A DNA stretch of 5,780 bases, from assembly GCA_002684575.1 (NCBI GenBank), contig NYVP01000006.1, forward strand, positions 13,010 through 18,789. Reading direction: 5' to 3'. The translations under genes and the position numbers were made by a program. Shown here piece after piece: positions 5,563 through 5,780 of this stretch. Source of the stretch: Verrucomicrobiales bacterium. GTDB taxonomy: Bacteria > Verrucomicrobiota > Verrucomicrobiia > Verrucomicrobiales > DEV007. Each line of letters begins with the position of its first letter. Within the stretch, counting starts at the first letter, position 1. The notes beneath the pieces were generated by a model. The model worked only from the letters and a program-made list of their open reading frames with translations. It did not search any database and was not told where the DNA came from.

Positions 5563-5780
5563 ATGGAGGCGATTAGAGCTGAGTTGATATCAAAAAGTTT
5601 TGGAGATGTCCAAGCTCTCAACAATGTAAGCATTGGCATTAAAAAAGGTGAGTTGTTTTTTCTTTTGGGAGGTAGTGGTTGTGGCAAAACAACTCTTCTA
5701 AGGTGTATTGCAGGATTAGAAAGTTCTGATCAAGGTCGTATTTATTTCAGTGAAAAAGACATTACTGATTTGCCAACACA
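5563..5780 (+). CDS. ABC transporter ATP-binding protein, PotA-like (5' part, cut by window edge)
   Basis: The first 72 codons of an ABC importer ATPase, running off the window. Visible features are an A-loop aromatic (F13 in S-K-S-F-G), A-L-N-N-V-S strand residues, G-E-L-F-F-L-L-G, a Walker A motif G-G-S-G-C-G-K-T (36-43, K42), then L-L-R-C-I-A-G-L-E and D-I-T-D-L-P (66-71). The latter two are typical of the PotA/MalK/FbpC class that energises uptake of polyamines, sugars or iron; D-I-T-x-L-P favours the polyamine-like branch. The second Walker A residue is G where P is usual. The Q-loop, signature and Walker B lie beyond the window. ATG 5563 is chosen because it sits the expected distance before the first strand; an in-frame stop at 5485 limits the ORF, and TTG 5551 is a weaker alternative. 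No clear ribosome binding site is seen. The substrate cannot be fixed from this fragment. Confidence 0.9.
   Translation, partial: MEAIRAELISKSFGDVQALNNVSIGIKKGELFFLLGGSGCGKTTLLRCIAGLESSDQGRIYFSEKDITDLPT

Noticed and set aside
5490..5687. Minus-strand ORF across the ATPase start
   Set aside because: It overlaps the clearly recognisable ATPase coding region, including Walker A, and its product has no recognisable features.

Overview
The window is dominated by one very long plus-strand gene (107-5311). It encodes a predicted secreted multidomain protein of 1734 residues built around a CotH-type atypical kinase domain. The gene is followed by an AT-rich spacer of about 250 bases and then the first 72 codons of an ABC-transporter ATPase (5563 onward), cut by the window edge. 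I see no RNA gene, CRISPR array, insertion sequence or phage feature.

The organism is most likely a member of Verrucomicrobiota, perhaps a marine, low-GC lineage; Planctomycetota is the main alternative. The reasons are the architecture (lamin-tail domains, CotH, chitobiase C-terminal-like domains, a DxDxDG calcium loop, and a short C-terminal beta domain ending in an FFRLR-type motif), the lack of clear Shine-Dalgarno sites, and AT-rich spacers. This assignment is inference from family knowledge; no search was run.

Layout by residue of the large protein (numbered from the ATG at 107): signal peptide 1-27; lamin-tail domain LTD1 28-150; jelly-roll-like module copy A 160-335; acidic linker 336-347; LTD1-type tail about 348-362; chitobiase C-terminal-like domain 366-450; CotH kinase region 455-850; a second chitobiase-like domain split into 851-904 and 1077-1136 by module copy B (905-1076); LTD2 1144-1262; LTD3 1296-1410; LTD4 1433-1560; EF-hand-like loop 1622-1633; C-terminal beta domain about 1650-1734. 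The most notable feature is that the same roughly 170-residue module occurs twice, each time apparently nested inside another beta domain.

The two genes have no evident functional link. The ATPase resembles the polyamine/iron/sugar importer class (PotA-like) and probably begins a separate transport operon. The first 106 bases and the 251-base spacer contain only AT-rich inverted repeats and weak signals.
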